Source of the DNA: Fluviibacter phosphoraccumulans_A
Lineage (GTDB): Bacteria; Pseudomonadota; Gammaproteobacteria; Burkholderiales; Rhodocyclaceae
Assembly: GCA_036287865.1 (NCBI GenBank)
Contig: CP126743.1
Location: 1 to 64,000, forward strand
DNA length: 64,000 nt
Direction of reading: 5' to 3'
Every line of letters starts with the position of its first letter. Within the stretch, counting starts at the first letter, position 1. The notes under the pieces were generated by a model. That model was not told the origin of the DNA. It made no database searches and saw only the letters and a program-made list of their open reading frames with translations. The position numbers were made by a program, and so were the translations under genes. Positions 33,983 through 45,800 of the stretch are shown here, one piece after another.

Positions 33983-34731
33983 TATGCACCTGCCTTTCTA
34001 ACACGCTTGGCGGCCGGCTTTTTGTCCGACTTGCCTTCATCATCACCACGTGGACGACGCGGCGCACGCTTTGGTTCTTCAACCACAGCAGGCTGCTCGC
34101 CCGGTGCCAGATGCTCGCCCTTATAAACCCAGACCTTGATACCGATCAGACCATAGGTCGTCATAGCTTCGGAAGTTGCGTAGTCGATGTTGGCGCACAG
34201 GGTGTGCAGAGGCACACGACCTTCGCGGTACCATTCGGTACGGGCAATTTCAGCACCATTCAGACGACCAGAGCTCATGATCTTGATGCCCTGTGCACCC
34301 AGACGCATGGCGTTCTGCATCGCACGCTTCATGGCGCGACGGAACATGATGCGCTTTTCCAGCTGTTGCGCGATCGAGTCGGCGATCAGCTGTGCATCAG
34401 TTTCCGGTTTGCGGATTTCTTCGATCGAAACGTGAACAGGCACGCCCATGATTTTTTGCAGATCCGAACGCAGCTGATCAATTTCTTCGCCTTTCTTGCC
34501 GATAACCACACCCGGACGAGCCGAGAATACGGTTACACGGGCGTTCTTGGCAGGACGCTCGATCAGAACCTTGCCCACAGATGCGTGAGCGAGCTTCTTC
34601 TTCAGGTAGACGCGGACTTTGTTGTCTTCGGCCAGCATGCCTGCGAAATCTTTATCGCTTGCATACCAACGCGAGTTCCAGTCACGGGTAACGCTGAGGC
34701 GGAAGCCAGTTGGGTGAATTTTCTGTCCCAT
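33982..34731 (-). CDS. rpsC: 30S ribosomal protein S3
   Basis: The 249-residue protein has an N-terminal part starting MGQKIHPTGFRLSVTRDWNS, a KH domain with VIGKKGEEIDQLRSDL, and a C-terminal domain followed by a basic tail rich in P, R and K. S3 unwinds mRNA at the entry channel. It lies 9 bases after rplV. Confidence 0.97.
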   Translation of the reverse strand: MGQKIHPTGFRLSVTRDWNSRWYASDKDFAGMLAEDNKVRVYLKKKLAHASVGKVLIERPAKNARVTVFSARPGVVIGKKGEEIDQLRSDLQKIMGVPVHVSIEEIRKPETDAQLIADSIAQQLEKRIMFRRAMKRAMQNAMRLGAQGIKIMSSGRLNGAEIARTEWYREGRVPLHTLCANIDYATSEAMTTYGLIGIKVWVYKGEHLAPGEQPAVVEEPKRAPRRPRGDDEGKSDKKPAAKRVRKAGA

Positions 34732-34740
34732 AGCGATTCC

Positions 34741-35073
34741 TTAGTTGCCCACGGTCACGAAAACGTGACAGGTCGGCTTGGTGATACGGTTACCACGGCC
34801 CTTGGCGCGCACGGTGAAGCGCTTCAGCACCATACCCTTTTCGACGTAGATGGTCTTGACGATCAGCTCATCAATGTCGGCACCTTCATTGTGCTCGGCA
34901 TTGGCGATTGCAGATTCAATCACCTTCTTAACGATCAGGGCACCCTTTTTAGGGGAATATGCCAGGATGCTCAGGGCCTGGCCCACGGACTTGCCGCGGA
35001 CGAGGTCGGCAACGAGTCGGCCCTTTTGCGCCGAGAGGCGCACGCCGCGCAGTACAGCACGAGTTTCCATCAT
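34741..35073 (-). CDS. rplV: 50S ribosomal protein L22
   Basis: The protein lines the exit tunnel: ETRAVLRGVRLSAQKGRLVADL, then a beta-hairpin part with VLKRFTVRAKGRGNRI. Two adjacent ATG codons (35073 and 35070) follow AGGAG. The second has the better spacing and would give 109 residues rather than 110. Confidence 0.96.
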   Translation of the reverse strand: MMETRAVLRGVRLSAQKGRLVADLVRGKSVGQALSILAYSPKKGALIVKKVIESAIANAEHNEGADIDELIVKTIYVEKGMVLKRFTVRAKGRGNRITKPTCHVFVTVGN

Positions 35074-35080
35074 CGGCTCC

Positions 35081-35356
35081 TTACTTCTTGGCTTTCTTGC
35101 CGGCAACGTGACCCTTGAACGTACGCGTCAGGGAGAACTCGCCAAGCTTGTGGCCAACCATGTTTTCAGTCACAAACACGGGAACGTGCTGACGACCGTT
35201 ATGAACCGCCAGTGTCAGGCCGAGAAACTCGGGCAACACTGTCGAACGACGAGACCAGGTCTTGATTGGGCGCTTGTCATTGCTGGCAATCGCTGCTTCG
35301 ACCTTTTTGATGAGGTGCGCATCAACGAACGGACCTTTTTTCAGTGAACGAGTCAT
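35081..35356 (-). CDS. rpsS: 30S ribosomal protein S19
   Basis: The 91-residue head protein starts MTRSLKKGPFVDAHLIKKVE and has TWSRRSTVLPEFLGLTLAVHNGR, the family core. It lies 10 bases after rplB. Confidence 0.97.
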   Translation of the reverse strand: MTRSLKKGPFVDAHLIKKVEAAIASNDKRPIKTWSRRSTVLPEFLGLTLAVHNGRQHVPVFVTENMVGHKLGEFSLTRTFKGHVAGKKAKK

Positions 35357-35366
35357 GGTCTATTCC

Positions 35367-36194
35367 TTATTTCTTGTGACGACGCTGCACGATCATGCTG
35401 GTCGTACGCTTGTTGCTACGGGTACGGTAACCCTTGGCTGGGGTACCCCATGGCGATACAGGTACGCGACCTTCGCCCGTACGACCTTCACCACCACCGT
35501 GCGGGTGATCGATTGGGTTCATGGCAACACCACGAACGGTCGGACGGATACCACGCCAACGGGTTGCACCGGCTTTACCCAGTTTACGCAGGTTGTTTTC
35601 TTCATTGCTGACTTCGCCAATGGTGGCGCGGCATTCAACGTGCACACGGCGAACTTCGCCAGAGCGCAGACGAACCTGAGCATAAACCCCTTCGCGGGCC
35701 ATCAGCTGCACCGAAGCACCAGCCGAGCGTGCCATTTGAGCACCCTTGCCAGGAGTCATTTCGATACAGTGAATGGTTGTACCCACTGGGATGTTACGGA
35801 TTGACAGGGCATTACCAGTTTTGATCGGGGCTTCCGAACCACTCATAATGGTTGCGCCAGCTTCCAGACCACGCGGGGCAATGATGTAACGACACTCGCC
35901 ATCTGCATACAACACCAGAGCGATGTGGGCAGTACGGTTCGGGTCATATTCCAGGCGTTTGATCTTGCCAGGAATACCATCTTTGTTACGCTTGAAGTCG
36001 ATCAGGCGGTAGTGTTGCTTCGAACCACCACCCTGGTGACGTACGGTAATACGGCCGTTGTTGTTACGACCAGCGTTCTTAGATTGTTTCTCGATGAGCG
36101 CTGCATGAGGGCGACCCTTGTGCAGATTCTCGTGAACAACCTTGACGACGCCACGACGACCGGGCGATGTCGGTTTAACTTTGACGAGTGCCAT
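35367..36194 (-). CDS. rplB: 50S ribosomal protein L2
   Basis: The 275-residue protein is needed for the peptidyl-transferase centre. It has the conserved GVAMNPIDHPHGGGEGRTGEG loop with the key histidine and the basic C-terminus RSNKRTTSMIVQRRHKK. Its start overlaps the rplW stop by one base. Confidence 0.97.
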   Translation of the reverse strand: MALVKVKPTSPGRRGVVKVVHENLHKGRPHAALIEKQSKNAGRNNNGRITVRHQGGGSKQHYRLIDFKRNKDGIPGKIKRLEYDPNRTAHIALVLYADGECRYIIAPRGLEAGATIMSGSEAPIKTGNALSIRNIPVGTTIHCIEMTPGKGAQMARSAGASVQLMAREGVYAQVRLRSGEVRRVHVECRATIGEVSNEENNLRKLGKAGATRWRGIRPTVRGVAMNPIDHPHGGGEGRTGEGRVPVSPWGTPAKGYRTRSNKRTTSMIVQRRHKK

Positions 36195-36496
36195 TATGCC
36201 ACCCCTCCTTCAGCAAACTGGATCTCTTGACCCGGTTTCAGGCATACGAATGCCTTCTTCCTGCCCTTACGACGACCCGTGATCGCACCGCGACGCTTGA
36301 CCTTGCCCTTAACGTTCAGGACTTGAACAGCGTCAACTTCGACCTTGAAGAGCAGCTCAACAGCTGCCTTGATCTCCGGCTTAGTCGCGTCAGCGGCTAC
36401 TTTGAAGACCACCTGATTGTTTTTGTCGGCAACATAGGTAGCCTTTTCGGATACCTGGGGTGCCAGCAATACCTGTAACAGTCGTTCCTGGTTCAT
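36194..36496 (-). CDS. rplW: 50S ribosomal protein L23
   Basis: The 100-residue protein starts MNQERLLQVLLAPQVSEKA at 36496 and overlaps the rplD stop as ATGA. It binds near the tunnel exit and docks trigger factor and SRP. The basic loop KGKVKRRGAITGRRKGRKK is conserved. A GTG two codons upstream is a less likely start. Confidence 0.96.
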   Translation of the reverse strand: MNQERLLQVLLAPQVSEKATYVADKNNQVVFKVAADATKPEIKAAVELLFKVEVDAVQVLNVKGKVKRRGAITGRRKGRKKAFVCLKPGQEIQFAEGGVA

Positions 36497-37113
36497 CCCC
36501 ACATCTCCTCAAACTTAGCCACGGCATCACGCGTTACGACCACTTTTGCGTAGCGAACGAGCGATACTGGATCGGTTTCCTTGGCTTCGAGCACCAGCAC
36601 GTTAGGCAGGTTGCGCGACGACAGCCACAGGTTTTCGTCCAGGTTATCCGTAATGACCAACATCTGATCAAAGCCCATGTTCTTGACCTTCTGTGCAAAC
36701 AGCTTGGTCTTTGGTGCTTCGACGGCAAATGCATCGACTACGGCCAGACGGTCTTCGCGAACGAGCTGCGACAGAATGGTGGCCATACCGGCACGATACA
36801 TTTTGCGGTTGATTTTTTGCGAGTAGTTCTGCTCAGGCGAATTCGGGAATGCACGACCGCCTCCACGCCAGATCGGGCTCGACGTCATACCGGAACGGGC
36901 GTTACCCGTACCCTTTTGGCGCCAAGGCTTGTGCGTGGTGTGCGCAACTTCGTCACGACCCTTTTGCTTCGAGTTGGCGCTACGGGCGTTAGCTTGATAG
37001 CCAACCACCAGTTGATGCACCAGGTTCTCGTTGTATTCGCGACCGAACAGTACGTCCGAAGCTTGCAGACGGCTTGCTTCCTGACCCTGATCGTTAATAA
37101 TCTTCAGTTCCAT
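36493..37113 (-). CDS. rplD: 50S ribosomal protein L4
   Basis: The 206-residue protein has the tunnel-lining loop region KPWRQKGTGNARSGMTSSPIWRGGG. In E. coli L4 also regulates its own operon through the S10 leader; that leader was not identified here. It lies 9 bases after rplC. Confidence 0.97.
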   Translation of the reverse strand: MELKIINDQGQEASRLQASDVLFGREYNENLVHQLVVGYQANARSANSKQKGRDEVAHTTHKPWRQKGTGNARSGMTSSPIWRGGGRAFPNSPEQNYSQKINRKMYRAGMATILSQLVREDRLAVVDAFAVEAPKTKLFAQKVKNMGFDQMLVITDNLDENLWLSSRNLPNVLVLEAKETDPVSLVRYAKVVVTRDAVAKFEEMWG

Positions 37114-37122
37114 GGTATCACC

Positions 37123-37761
37123 TTAGGCCTTAACGGCAGGATGTACGATAACGTCCGATCCGCGGGAGCCAGGAACGGCACCCTTGACGAGAAGGAGCTG
37201 ACGCTCTGCATCGACACGAACCACAACCAGGTTCTGGACCGTACGCTGAACATCACCGAGGTGACCGGCCATGCGCTTACCCGGGAAAACACGACCCGGA
37301 TCTTGTGCCATACCGATCGAGCCAGGCGCATTGTGCGACACCGAGTTACCGTGCGAAGCGCGGTTCGAGCTGAAGTGGTGACGCTTGATGCCGCCAGCAA
37401 AGCCCTTACCGATTGTTACGCCAGTGATGTCGACCTTTTGGCCGGCTTCAAAAATAGTGGCAGCGATCGCGTCGCCCGGCTTGAAGCCGTCGAGTGCGTC
37501 TGCTGCTACCGTGAATTCTTTGAGAACGCGCGAGGACTCAACACCAGCCTTTGCCAGGTGACCACTCAATGCCTTCGTCATGCGCGAAGCACGGCGTTGA
37601 CCGAATGCAAACTGAACAGCGGCGTAGCCGTCCGTTTCGGGCGTCTTGATTTGTGCGACGCGATTGTTCGACACATCGAGCACCGTTACAGGGATGGAAG
37701 CACCATCCTCAGCAAAGATGCGCGTCATGCCGACCTTGCGTCCTATAAGGCCTAGACTCAT
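37123..37761 (-). CDS. rplC: 50S ribosomal protein L3
   Basis: The 212-residue assembly initiator starts MSLGLIGRKVGMTRIFAEDG. The conserved loop reaching the peptidyl-transferase centre includes HNAPGSIGMAQDPGRVFPGKRM with the methylatable glutamine. It lies 122 bases after rpsJ, an unusually wide gap with no open frame. Confidence 0.97.
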   Translation of the reverse strand: MSLGLIGRKVGMTRIFAEDGASIPVTVLDVSNNRVAQIKTPETDGYAAVQFAFGQRRASRMTKALSGHLAKAGVESSRVLKEFTVAADALDGFKPGDAIAATIFEAGQKVDITGVTIGKGFAGGIKRHHFSSNRASHGNSVSHNAPGSIGMAQDPGRVFPGKRMAGHLGDVQRTVQNLVVVRVDAERQLLLVKGAVPGSRGSDVIVHPAVKA

Positions 37762-37883
37762 CTATTATTCTCCTAATCACCAGCTGCGATTGGCTGGCGT
37801 CGGTTTAGATACAACAGGAACTACATTGGCCCAGATTGCTCGGAGCCAGGAAAGCCGATAACTATACTACGTTCCGGGTGGTA

Positions 37884-38195
37884 TTACTGCAACTTGATTT
37901 CGACGTCTACGCCGGCTGGCAGATCCAGCTTCATCAGTGCGTCAACCGTTTTGTCGGTTGGATCGATGATGTCCATCAGGCGAAGATGCGTACGGATTTC
38001 GAGCTGGTCGCGCGACGTTTTGTTAACGTGTGGCGAACGCAGAATGTCAAAGCGCTGCTTACGAGTAGGCAGAGGAACCGGGCCGCGAACAACAGCGCCA
38101 GTGCGCTTGGCGGTTTCAACGATTTCCTGTGCAGACTGATCGATCAGGCGATAGTCGTAAGCTTTCAGGCGAATACGAATTTTTTGGTTTTGCAT
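37884..38195 (-). CDS. rpsJ: 30S ribosomal protein S10 / NusE
   Basis: The 103-residue protein starts MQNQKIRIRLKAYDYRLID at 38195. It includes GPVPLPTRKQRFDILRSPHVNK. Besides its head-domain role S10 couples ribosomes to NusG. It is the first gene of the S10 operon and is preceded by a recognisable promoter. Confidence 0.97.
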   Translation of the reverse strand: MQNQKIRIRLKAYDYRLIDQSAQEIVETAKRTGAVVRGPVPLPTRKQRFDILRSPHVNKTSRDQLEIRTHLRLMDIIDPTDKTVDALMKLDLPAGVDVEIKLQ

Positions 38196-38247
38196 GGTGA
38201 CATCCAAAGAACAGTAAAAAAACAATTAAAGAACAGCGAGCGGCGCA

Positions 38248-38274
38248 CTATACAGAAGATTCGTTCCTCTGCAA
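38248..38274 (-). promoter_or_regulatory. Promoter of the S10 operon
   Basis: Minus strand TTGCAG, a 16-base spacer and TATAGT lie in the tuf-rpsJ gap, about 50 bases before the rpsJ start. Confidence 0.65.
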
Positions 38275-38282
38275 AGCCGCTC

Positions 38283-38316
38283 CCGGATACCGCCGGCTTG
38301 TGGCCGGGGCATCCGG
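38283..38316 (-). terminator. Hairpin after the first tuf gene
   Basis: An outer CCGGAT/ATCCGG pair encloses a GCCGG-type inner stem directly downstream of tuf. There is no T-tract on the minus strand, so it may be a processing or stability element rather than an intrinsic terminator. Confidence 0.4.
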
Positions 38317-38329
38317 TTAATCAGCGGAA

Positions 38330-39520
38330 TTACTCGATGATTTTCGAGACGACGCCGGCGCCAACGGTACGGCCACCTTCGCGGATTGCGAAGCGCAGAC
38401 CTTCTTCCATGGCGATCGGGTTGATCAGCTTTACCGTCATGCGGATGTTGTCACCCGGCATAACCATTTCGGTACCTTCTGGCAGCTGGATGGCACCAGT
38501 GACGTCAGTCGTACGGAAGTAGAACTGTGGCCGGTAGTTGTTGAAGAATGGGGTATGACGACCACCTTCGTCTTTCGACAGGACATACACTTCTGATTCG
38601 AAGTGGGTGTGCGGGGTGATCGAACCTGGCTTGGCCAGAACCTGACCACGCTCTACGTCTTCACGCTTGGTGCCACGCAGCAGTACGCCAACGTTGTCAC
38701 CGGCTTGACCTTGGTCAAGCAGCTTGCGGAACATTTCAACACCGGTACAGGTGGTTTTGGTGGTTGGCTTGATACCAACGATTTCGAGTTCTTCACCAAC
38801 CTTGACGATGCCGCGCTCGACACGACCGGTTACAACCGTACCACGACCCGAGATCGAGAATACGTCTTCGATTGGAAGCAGGAATGGCAGGTCAACGGCG
38901 CGCTCTGGCGTTGGGATGTAGCTGTCCAGGGCTGCTGCCAGCTCAAGGATGGCTGGTTCGCCGATTGGGCTCTGGTCGCCTTCGAGGGCTTTCAGTGCCG
39001 ACCCTTTGATGATTGGCAGGTCGTCGCCTGGGAAGTCGTACTTCGAGAGAAGTTCGCGAACTTCCATTTCAACGAGTTCCAGCAGTTCAGCATCATCAAC
39101 TATGTCACATTTGTTCAGGAAGACGATGATGTATGGTACGCCAACCTGGCGGGCCAGGAGGATGTGTTCACGGGTTTGCGGCATCGGACCGTCAGCGGCC
39201 GAGCAAACCAGGATTGCGCCGTCCATCTGGGCAGCACCGGTAATCATGTTCTTAACGTAGTCGGCGTGGCCTGGGCAGTCAACGTGTGCGTAGTGACGAC
39301 CTTCGGTCTCGTATTCAACGTGGGCGGTATTAATCGTGATGCCGCGTGCCTTTTCTTCTGGTGCCGCATCAATCTGGTCATACGCCTTGGCTTCACCACC
39401 AAACTTGGCGGCCAGTACCGTGGCGATCGCTGCCGTCAGCGTCGTCTTACCATGGTCAACGTGACCAATCGTGCCCACGTTTACGTGCGGCTTTGTACGT
39501 TCAAACTTACCCTTTGCCAT
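38330..39520 (-). CDS. tuf: Elongation factor Tu (copy 1, str operon)
   Basis: The 396-residue GTPase delivers aminoacyl-tRNA. Motifs are GHVDHGKTTLT, DCPGHADYVKNM, NKCDIVDD, and the domain 2-3 sequence ending VGAGVVSKIIE. It is the last gene of the str operon, 32 bases after fusA. The coding sequence appears identical at the DNA level to the copy at 55199-56389. Confidence 0.98.
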   Translation of the reverse strand: MAKGKFERTKPHVNVGTIGHVDHGKTTLTAAIATVLAAKFGGEAKAYDQIDAAPEEKARGITINTAHVEYETEGRHYAHVDCPGHADYVKNMITGAAQMDGAILVCSAADGPMPQTREHILLARQVGVPYIIVFLNKCDIVDDAELLELVEMEVRELLSKYDFPGDDLPIIKGSALKALEGDQSPIGEPAILELAAALDSYIPTPERAVDLPFLLPIEDVFSISGRGTVVTGRVERGIVKVGEELEIVGIKPTTKTTCTGVEMFRKLLDQGQAGDNVGVLLRGTKREDVERGQVLAKPGSITPHTHFESEVYVLSKDEGGRHTPFFNNYRPQFYFRTTDVTGAIQLPEGTEMVMPGDNIRMTVKLINPIAMEEGLRFAIREGGRTVGAGVVSKIIE

Positions 39521-39552
39521 TTTTAATTTCCTTAAAAGTTCAGAATTCGAAA

Positions 39553-41649
<2,097 letters not shown>

Positions 41650-41676
41650 GATACAACCTTTAAAAAATTAAAACGA

Positions 41677-42147
41677 TTAGAAGCGGAAGTGCGAGAAGGC
41701 CTTGTTGGCTTCTGCCATACGATGGACTTCGTCACGCTTTTTAACGGCGCCGCCGCGGTTTTCCGCGGCTTCAACCAGTTCAGCAGCCAGACGGGCACCC
41801 ATGGATTTTTCCGAACGCTTACGGGCAGCGTCACGCAACCAGCGCATGGCCAGCGCCATACGACGCGATGGACGGATTTCAACTGGCACCTGGTAGTTAG
41901 CACCACCGACGCGGCGGGACTTCACTTCTACCATTGGCTTGGCGTTGTTCAATGCCTGAGCAAACACTTCCAGCGGATCACGACCGCCTTTGGTGGTGAT
42001 CTGGTCGAAGGCACCGTAAATGGTACATTCGGCAACCGACTTCTTGCCGGAGATCATCAGAACATTAACGAATTTCGATACGTCGACATTGCCGAACTTT
42101 GGATCCGGCAGGATGTCACGTTTGGGTACTTCGCGACGACGGGGCAT
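41677..42147 (-). CDS. rpsG: 30S ribosomal protein S7
   Basis: The 156-residue head-assembly protein starts MPRRREVPKRDILPDPKFGN and contains VEVKSRRVGGANYQVPVEIRP. In E. coli it represses the str operon. It lies 40 bases after rpsL. Confidence 0.97.
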   Translation of the reverse strand: MPRRREVPKRDILPDPKFGNVDVSKFVNVLMISGKKSVAECTIYGAFDQITTKGGRDPLEVFAQALNNAKPMVEVKSRRVGGANYQVPVEIRPSRRMALAMRWLRDAARKRSEKSMGARLAAELVEAAENRGGAVKKRDEVHRMAEANKAFSHFRF

Positions 42148-42187
42148 GTTAACTACCTTTCAGAAAACTGTCAGCAGGCGGCCTAGA

Positions 42188-42565
42188 TTAGGCGGCCTTC
42201 GGGCGCTTAGCGCCGTACTTCGAACGGGACTGCTTACGATCCTTGACGCCCTGGGTATCCAGCGAGCCACGGACGGTGTGGTAACGTACACCTGGCAAAT
42301 CCTTAACACGACCACCGCGGATCAGAACGACCGAGTGCTCTTGCAGGTTGTGGCCTTCACCACCGATGTACGAGATAACCTCGAAACCGTTGGTCAGACG
42401 AACTTTACAAACTTTACGCAGCGCAGAGTTCGGCTTCTTAGGCGTTGTGGTGTAAACGCGGGTGCAAACGCCACGTTTTTGCGGGCAAGCTTCAAGCGCC
42501 GGAACCTTGTTCTTGGCTTTAACCTTGACGCGCGGCTTACGCACGAGCTGATTAATGGTTGGCAT
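42188..42565 (-). CDS. rpsL: 30S ribosomal protein S12
   Basis: The 125-residue decoding-centre protein has TTTPKKPNSALRKVCKVRL and RGGRVKDLPGVRYHTVRG. The lysines at which streptomycin resistance usually arises are wild type. It is the first gene of the str operon, 271 bases after rpoC. Confidence 0.98.
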   Translation of the reverse strand: MPTINQLVRKPRVKVKAKNKVPALEACPQKRGVCTRVYTTTPKKPNSALRKVCKVRLTNGFEVISYIGGEGHNLQEHSVVLIRGGRVKDLPGVRYHTVRGSLDTQGVKDRKQSRSKYGAKRPKAA

Positions 42566-42588
42566 ATCTAAAAATCCCCAATAAATCC

Positions 42589-42605
42589 GGGTGGCAAACC
42601 CACCC
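42589..42605 (-). promoter_or_regulatory. Small hairpin just before rpsL
   Basis: GGGTGG and CCACCC pair around CAAAC, 24 bases before the rpsL start. It could influence translation initiation or be incidental. Confidence 0.25.
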
Positions 42606-42683
42606 TTCTTCCTACAAATAAGTTGCGGTCACACCCTGTGGGTGGCCCGGTAAACCCTCGGAAACGCTGCTACAAAACCAGCG

Positions 42684-42725
42684 TTCCGCACGAAAACCGA
42701 GCGGTTCCGCACGAAAACCGAGCGG
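42684..42725. repeat. Tandem duplication of a 21-base unit in the rpoC-rpsL gap
   Basis: Two perfect adjacent copies of a unit with core CCGCACGAAAACCGAGCGG fill these positions, and a degenerate partial copy (ACAAAACCAGCG) lies directly before them. No coding or known regulatory role is visible. Confidence 0.8.
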
Positions 42726-42770
42726 CTTAGCAGGAGAAACCCACGATGATAAACCACCACAGGGCATTCC

Positions 42771-42792
42771 GTCAACCTGAACCAGGGTTGAC
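42771..42792 (-). terminator. Hairpin after rpoC
   Basis: GTCAACC and GGTTGAC (7 bp, 8-base loop) lie 45 bases after the rpoC stop. A second imperfect GC-rich stem (42802-42821) is nearer the gene. No T-tract follows on the minus strand, so termination efficiency is uncertain. Confidence 0.35.
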
Positions 42793-42836
42793 CCGGGGAG
42801 AGGCGGCTGTACAAGCCAGCCACCCTACCCCCTGAA

Positions 42837-45800
42837 TCAGTTGGCGGCGTCTGCCTCGCCGGCATCTGCCGACGGTGCTTCTGCCACAATTTCTTCCACA
42901 GCCAGCGCTTCGGCTGGCGTTTCGAACGCATCGTCCAGCGCGGCAGCGGCGCTCTGGCCACGGCGTGCTGCATGGTAAGCCAGACCCGTACCTGCCGGGA
43001 TGAGGCGACCCACAATGACGTTTTCCTTGAGACCACGCAGATCGTCGCGCTTGCCCATAATGGCGGCTTCGGTCAGAACACGGGTGGTTTCCTGGAACGA
43101 TGCGGCCGAAATGAACGAGTCTGTCGACAGCGATGCCTTGGTAATACCCAGCAACACCGGTTCAAACTCTGCTTCACGCTTACCTTCGGCGCGCAGCGCG
43201 TCGTTGGTGATCAGCGCTTCCGAACGCTCGACTTGTTCGCCCTTGATGTAGGTCGAATCAGCCGGATCGGTAATCTGTACGCGGCGCAGCATCTGACGAA
43301 CAATCACTTCGATATGCTTGTCGTTAATCTTAACGCCTTGCAGACGGTATACGTCCTGCACTTCGTCAGTGATGTAACGGGCCAGCTCTTCGATACCCTT
43401 CAGACGGAGAATGTCTTGTGGATCCGGTTCGCCGTCGACAATCAGTTCGCCCTTGTTGACGACCTGACCATCGTGTACCAGCACGTGCTTGTCTTTCAGG
43501 ATCAGGAACTCGTGGTCGTTGCCCTCGAGGTCCGTCAGCACCAGGCGCTGTTTGCCCTTGGTGTCCTTACCGAACGACACGGTACCGGTTACTTCAGCCA
43601 GCATACCGGTGTCTTTCGGTGTACGGGCTTCGAAGAGTTCGGCAACGCGTGGCAGACCACCGGTAATATCACGGGTCTTGGCCGATTCTTGTGGCATACG
43701 GGCCAGAACGTCACCCACACCTACTTGCTGACCATCGGTCACGCTGATAATCGAGCCGACCTGTAAGGCGATGGCCACCGGATGCTCCGAACCAGCGACA
43801 CGCACTTCGTTACCATTGGCATCGAGCAGCTTGACCTGTGGACGCAGACCCTTGTTCTGGGCCTTACCACCGCGCTTCGGATCGATCGCGACCAGGGTTG
43901 CCAGGCCGGTCACATCATCCATCTGCTTGGCAACAGTCACACCCTCTTCGACATGTTCGAAGCGGACGGTACCGGCGTACTCAGTGATGATCGGACGGGT
44001 ATGTGGATCCCACGTTGCCAGCTTGGTGCCAGCCTTGATGTTGTCACCATCGGACACCATCAACGTTGCACCGTAAGGCACTTTATGACGCTCGCGCTCT
44101 TGACCCAGTTCGGTCGTGATCAGCACTTCACCGGAACGCGTAATGACGATCTTTTCGCCACGGGCGTTGGTGACATAGCGCATGAGGGCCGAGAAACGGA
44201 CCACACCAGCGCTCTTGTTTTCTACTTGCGACGCAGCAGCAGTTCGCGATGCGGCACCACCCACGTGAAAGGTACGCATGGTGAGCTGGGTACCCGGTTC
44301 ACCGATCGACTGTGCAGCGATCACGCCGACAGCCTCACCGGCGTTAACCATGGAGCCACGGCCCAGATCGCGGCCGTAACACTGGGCACAGAGACCGTAA
44401 CGGGTCGCACAGGTAAGCGGGGTGCGGACTTTAACTTCGTCAGCGCCAGCCTGATCGATCAGATCACATAGATCTTCGTCCAGCATGGTGCCGGTAGCGA
44501 TGATGGTTTCCTGCGTTTCAGGATGGACAACGTCTGCTGCCGTGACACGACCGAGGATACGATCGCGCAGCAGTTCGATGACTTCACCGCCTTCGATGAG
44601 GGCGCGCACAACAAAACCATTGTCGGTGCCGCAATCATCTTCGATGATGACCAGATCTTGCGTCACATCGACCAGACGACGGGTCAGGTAGCCCGAGTTC
44701 GCAGTCTTCAGCGCCGTATCGGCCAGACCCTTACGGGCACCGTGGGTCGAGATGAAGTATTCGAGAACGTTCAGACCTTCGCGGAAGTTCGAGTTAATAG
44801 GCGTTTCGATAATCGAACCATCTGGCTTGGCCATCAGGCCGCGCATACCAGCCAGCTGTTTGATCTGAGCTGCCGAACCACGGGCGCCGGAGTCAGCCAT
44901 CATGTAAATGGAGTTAAATGACTCTTGCTTCACCGTTTTGCCTTCGGCATCGACGACGTCTTCTTTACCCAGACGATCCATCATCACCTTGGCAACCTGG
45001 TCACTAGCACGACCCCAGATATCAACCACCTTGTTGTAGCGCTCACCGCCGGTTACCAGACCGTTGGTGTACTGCGATTCGATCTCTTTGATCTCTTCAC
45101 GTGCTGCATTCAGGATGTCGACCTTCTCGGCCGGCACTTGCATGTCGCAAGAGGCGAACGAGATACCAGCGCGGGTAGCCAGTTTGAAACCGTTTTGCAT
45201 GAGCTTGTCAGCAAACACGACAGTTTCTTTCAGACCACAGCGACGGAACGATTCGTCGATCAGCTTCGAGATTTCTTTTTTCTTCAGCGCTTTGTCGATC
45301 GCCTTGAACGGCAGACCCTTCGGCAGAATCAGCGACAGCAGGGCACGGCCAGCGGTGGTGTTGTAACGATTCGTTACTTCAACCCAGCCTTCGCCCGATT
45401 CCTTCGGCTGCCACTCGTTCAGACGAACGGTGATCTTGGCGTGCAGATCCAGCTCTTTCAGTGCCAGTGCGCGCTCGACTTCAGCCACGTCGGCGAAGAT
45501 CATGCCTTCGCCCTTGGCGTTGATGCGCTCACGCGTTGCGTAGTACAGACCCAGAACGATATCCTGCGATGGCACGATGATTGGCTGGCCGTTAGCAGGC
45601 GACAGCACATTGTTCGAGGCCAGCATCAACGTACGGGCTTCCATCTGCGCTTCCAGCGACAGTGGCACGTGAACCGCCATTTGGTCACCATCGAAGTCGG
45701 CGTTGAAGGCCGCACAGACGAGTGGGTGCAATTGGATGGCTTTACCTTCGATCAGCACCGGCTCAAACGCCTGGATACCCAGACGGTGCAGCGTTGGCGC

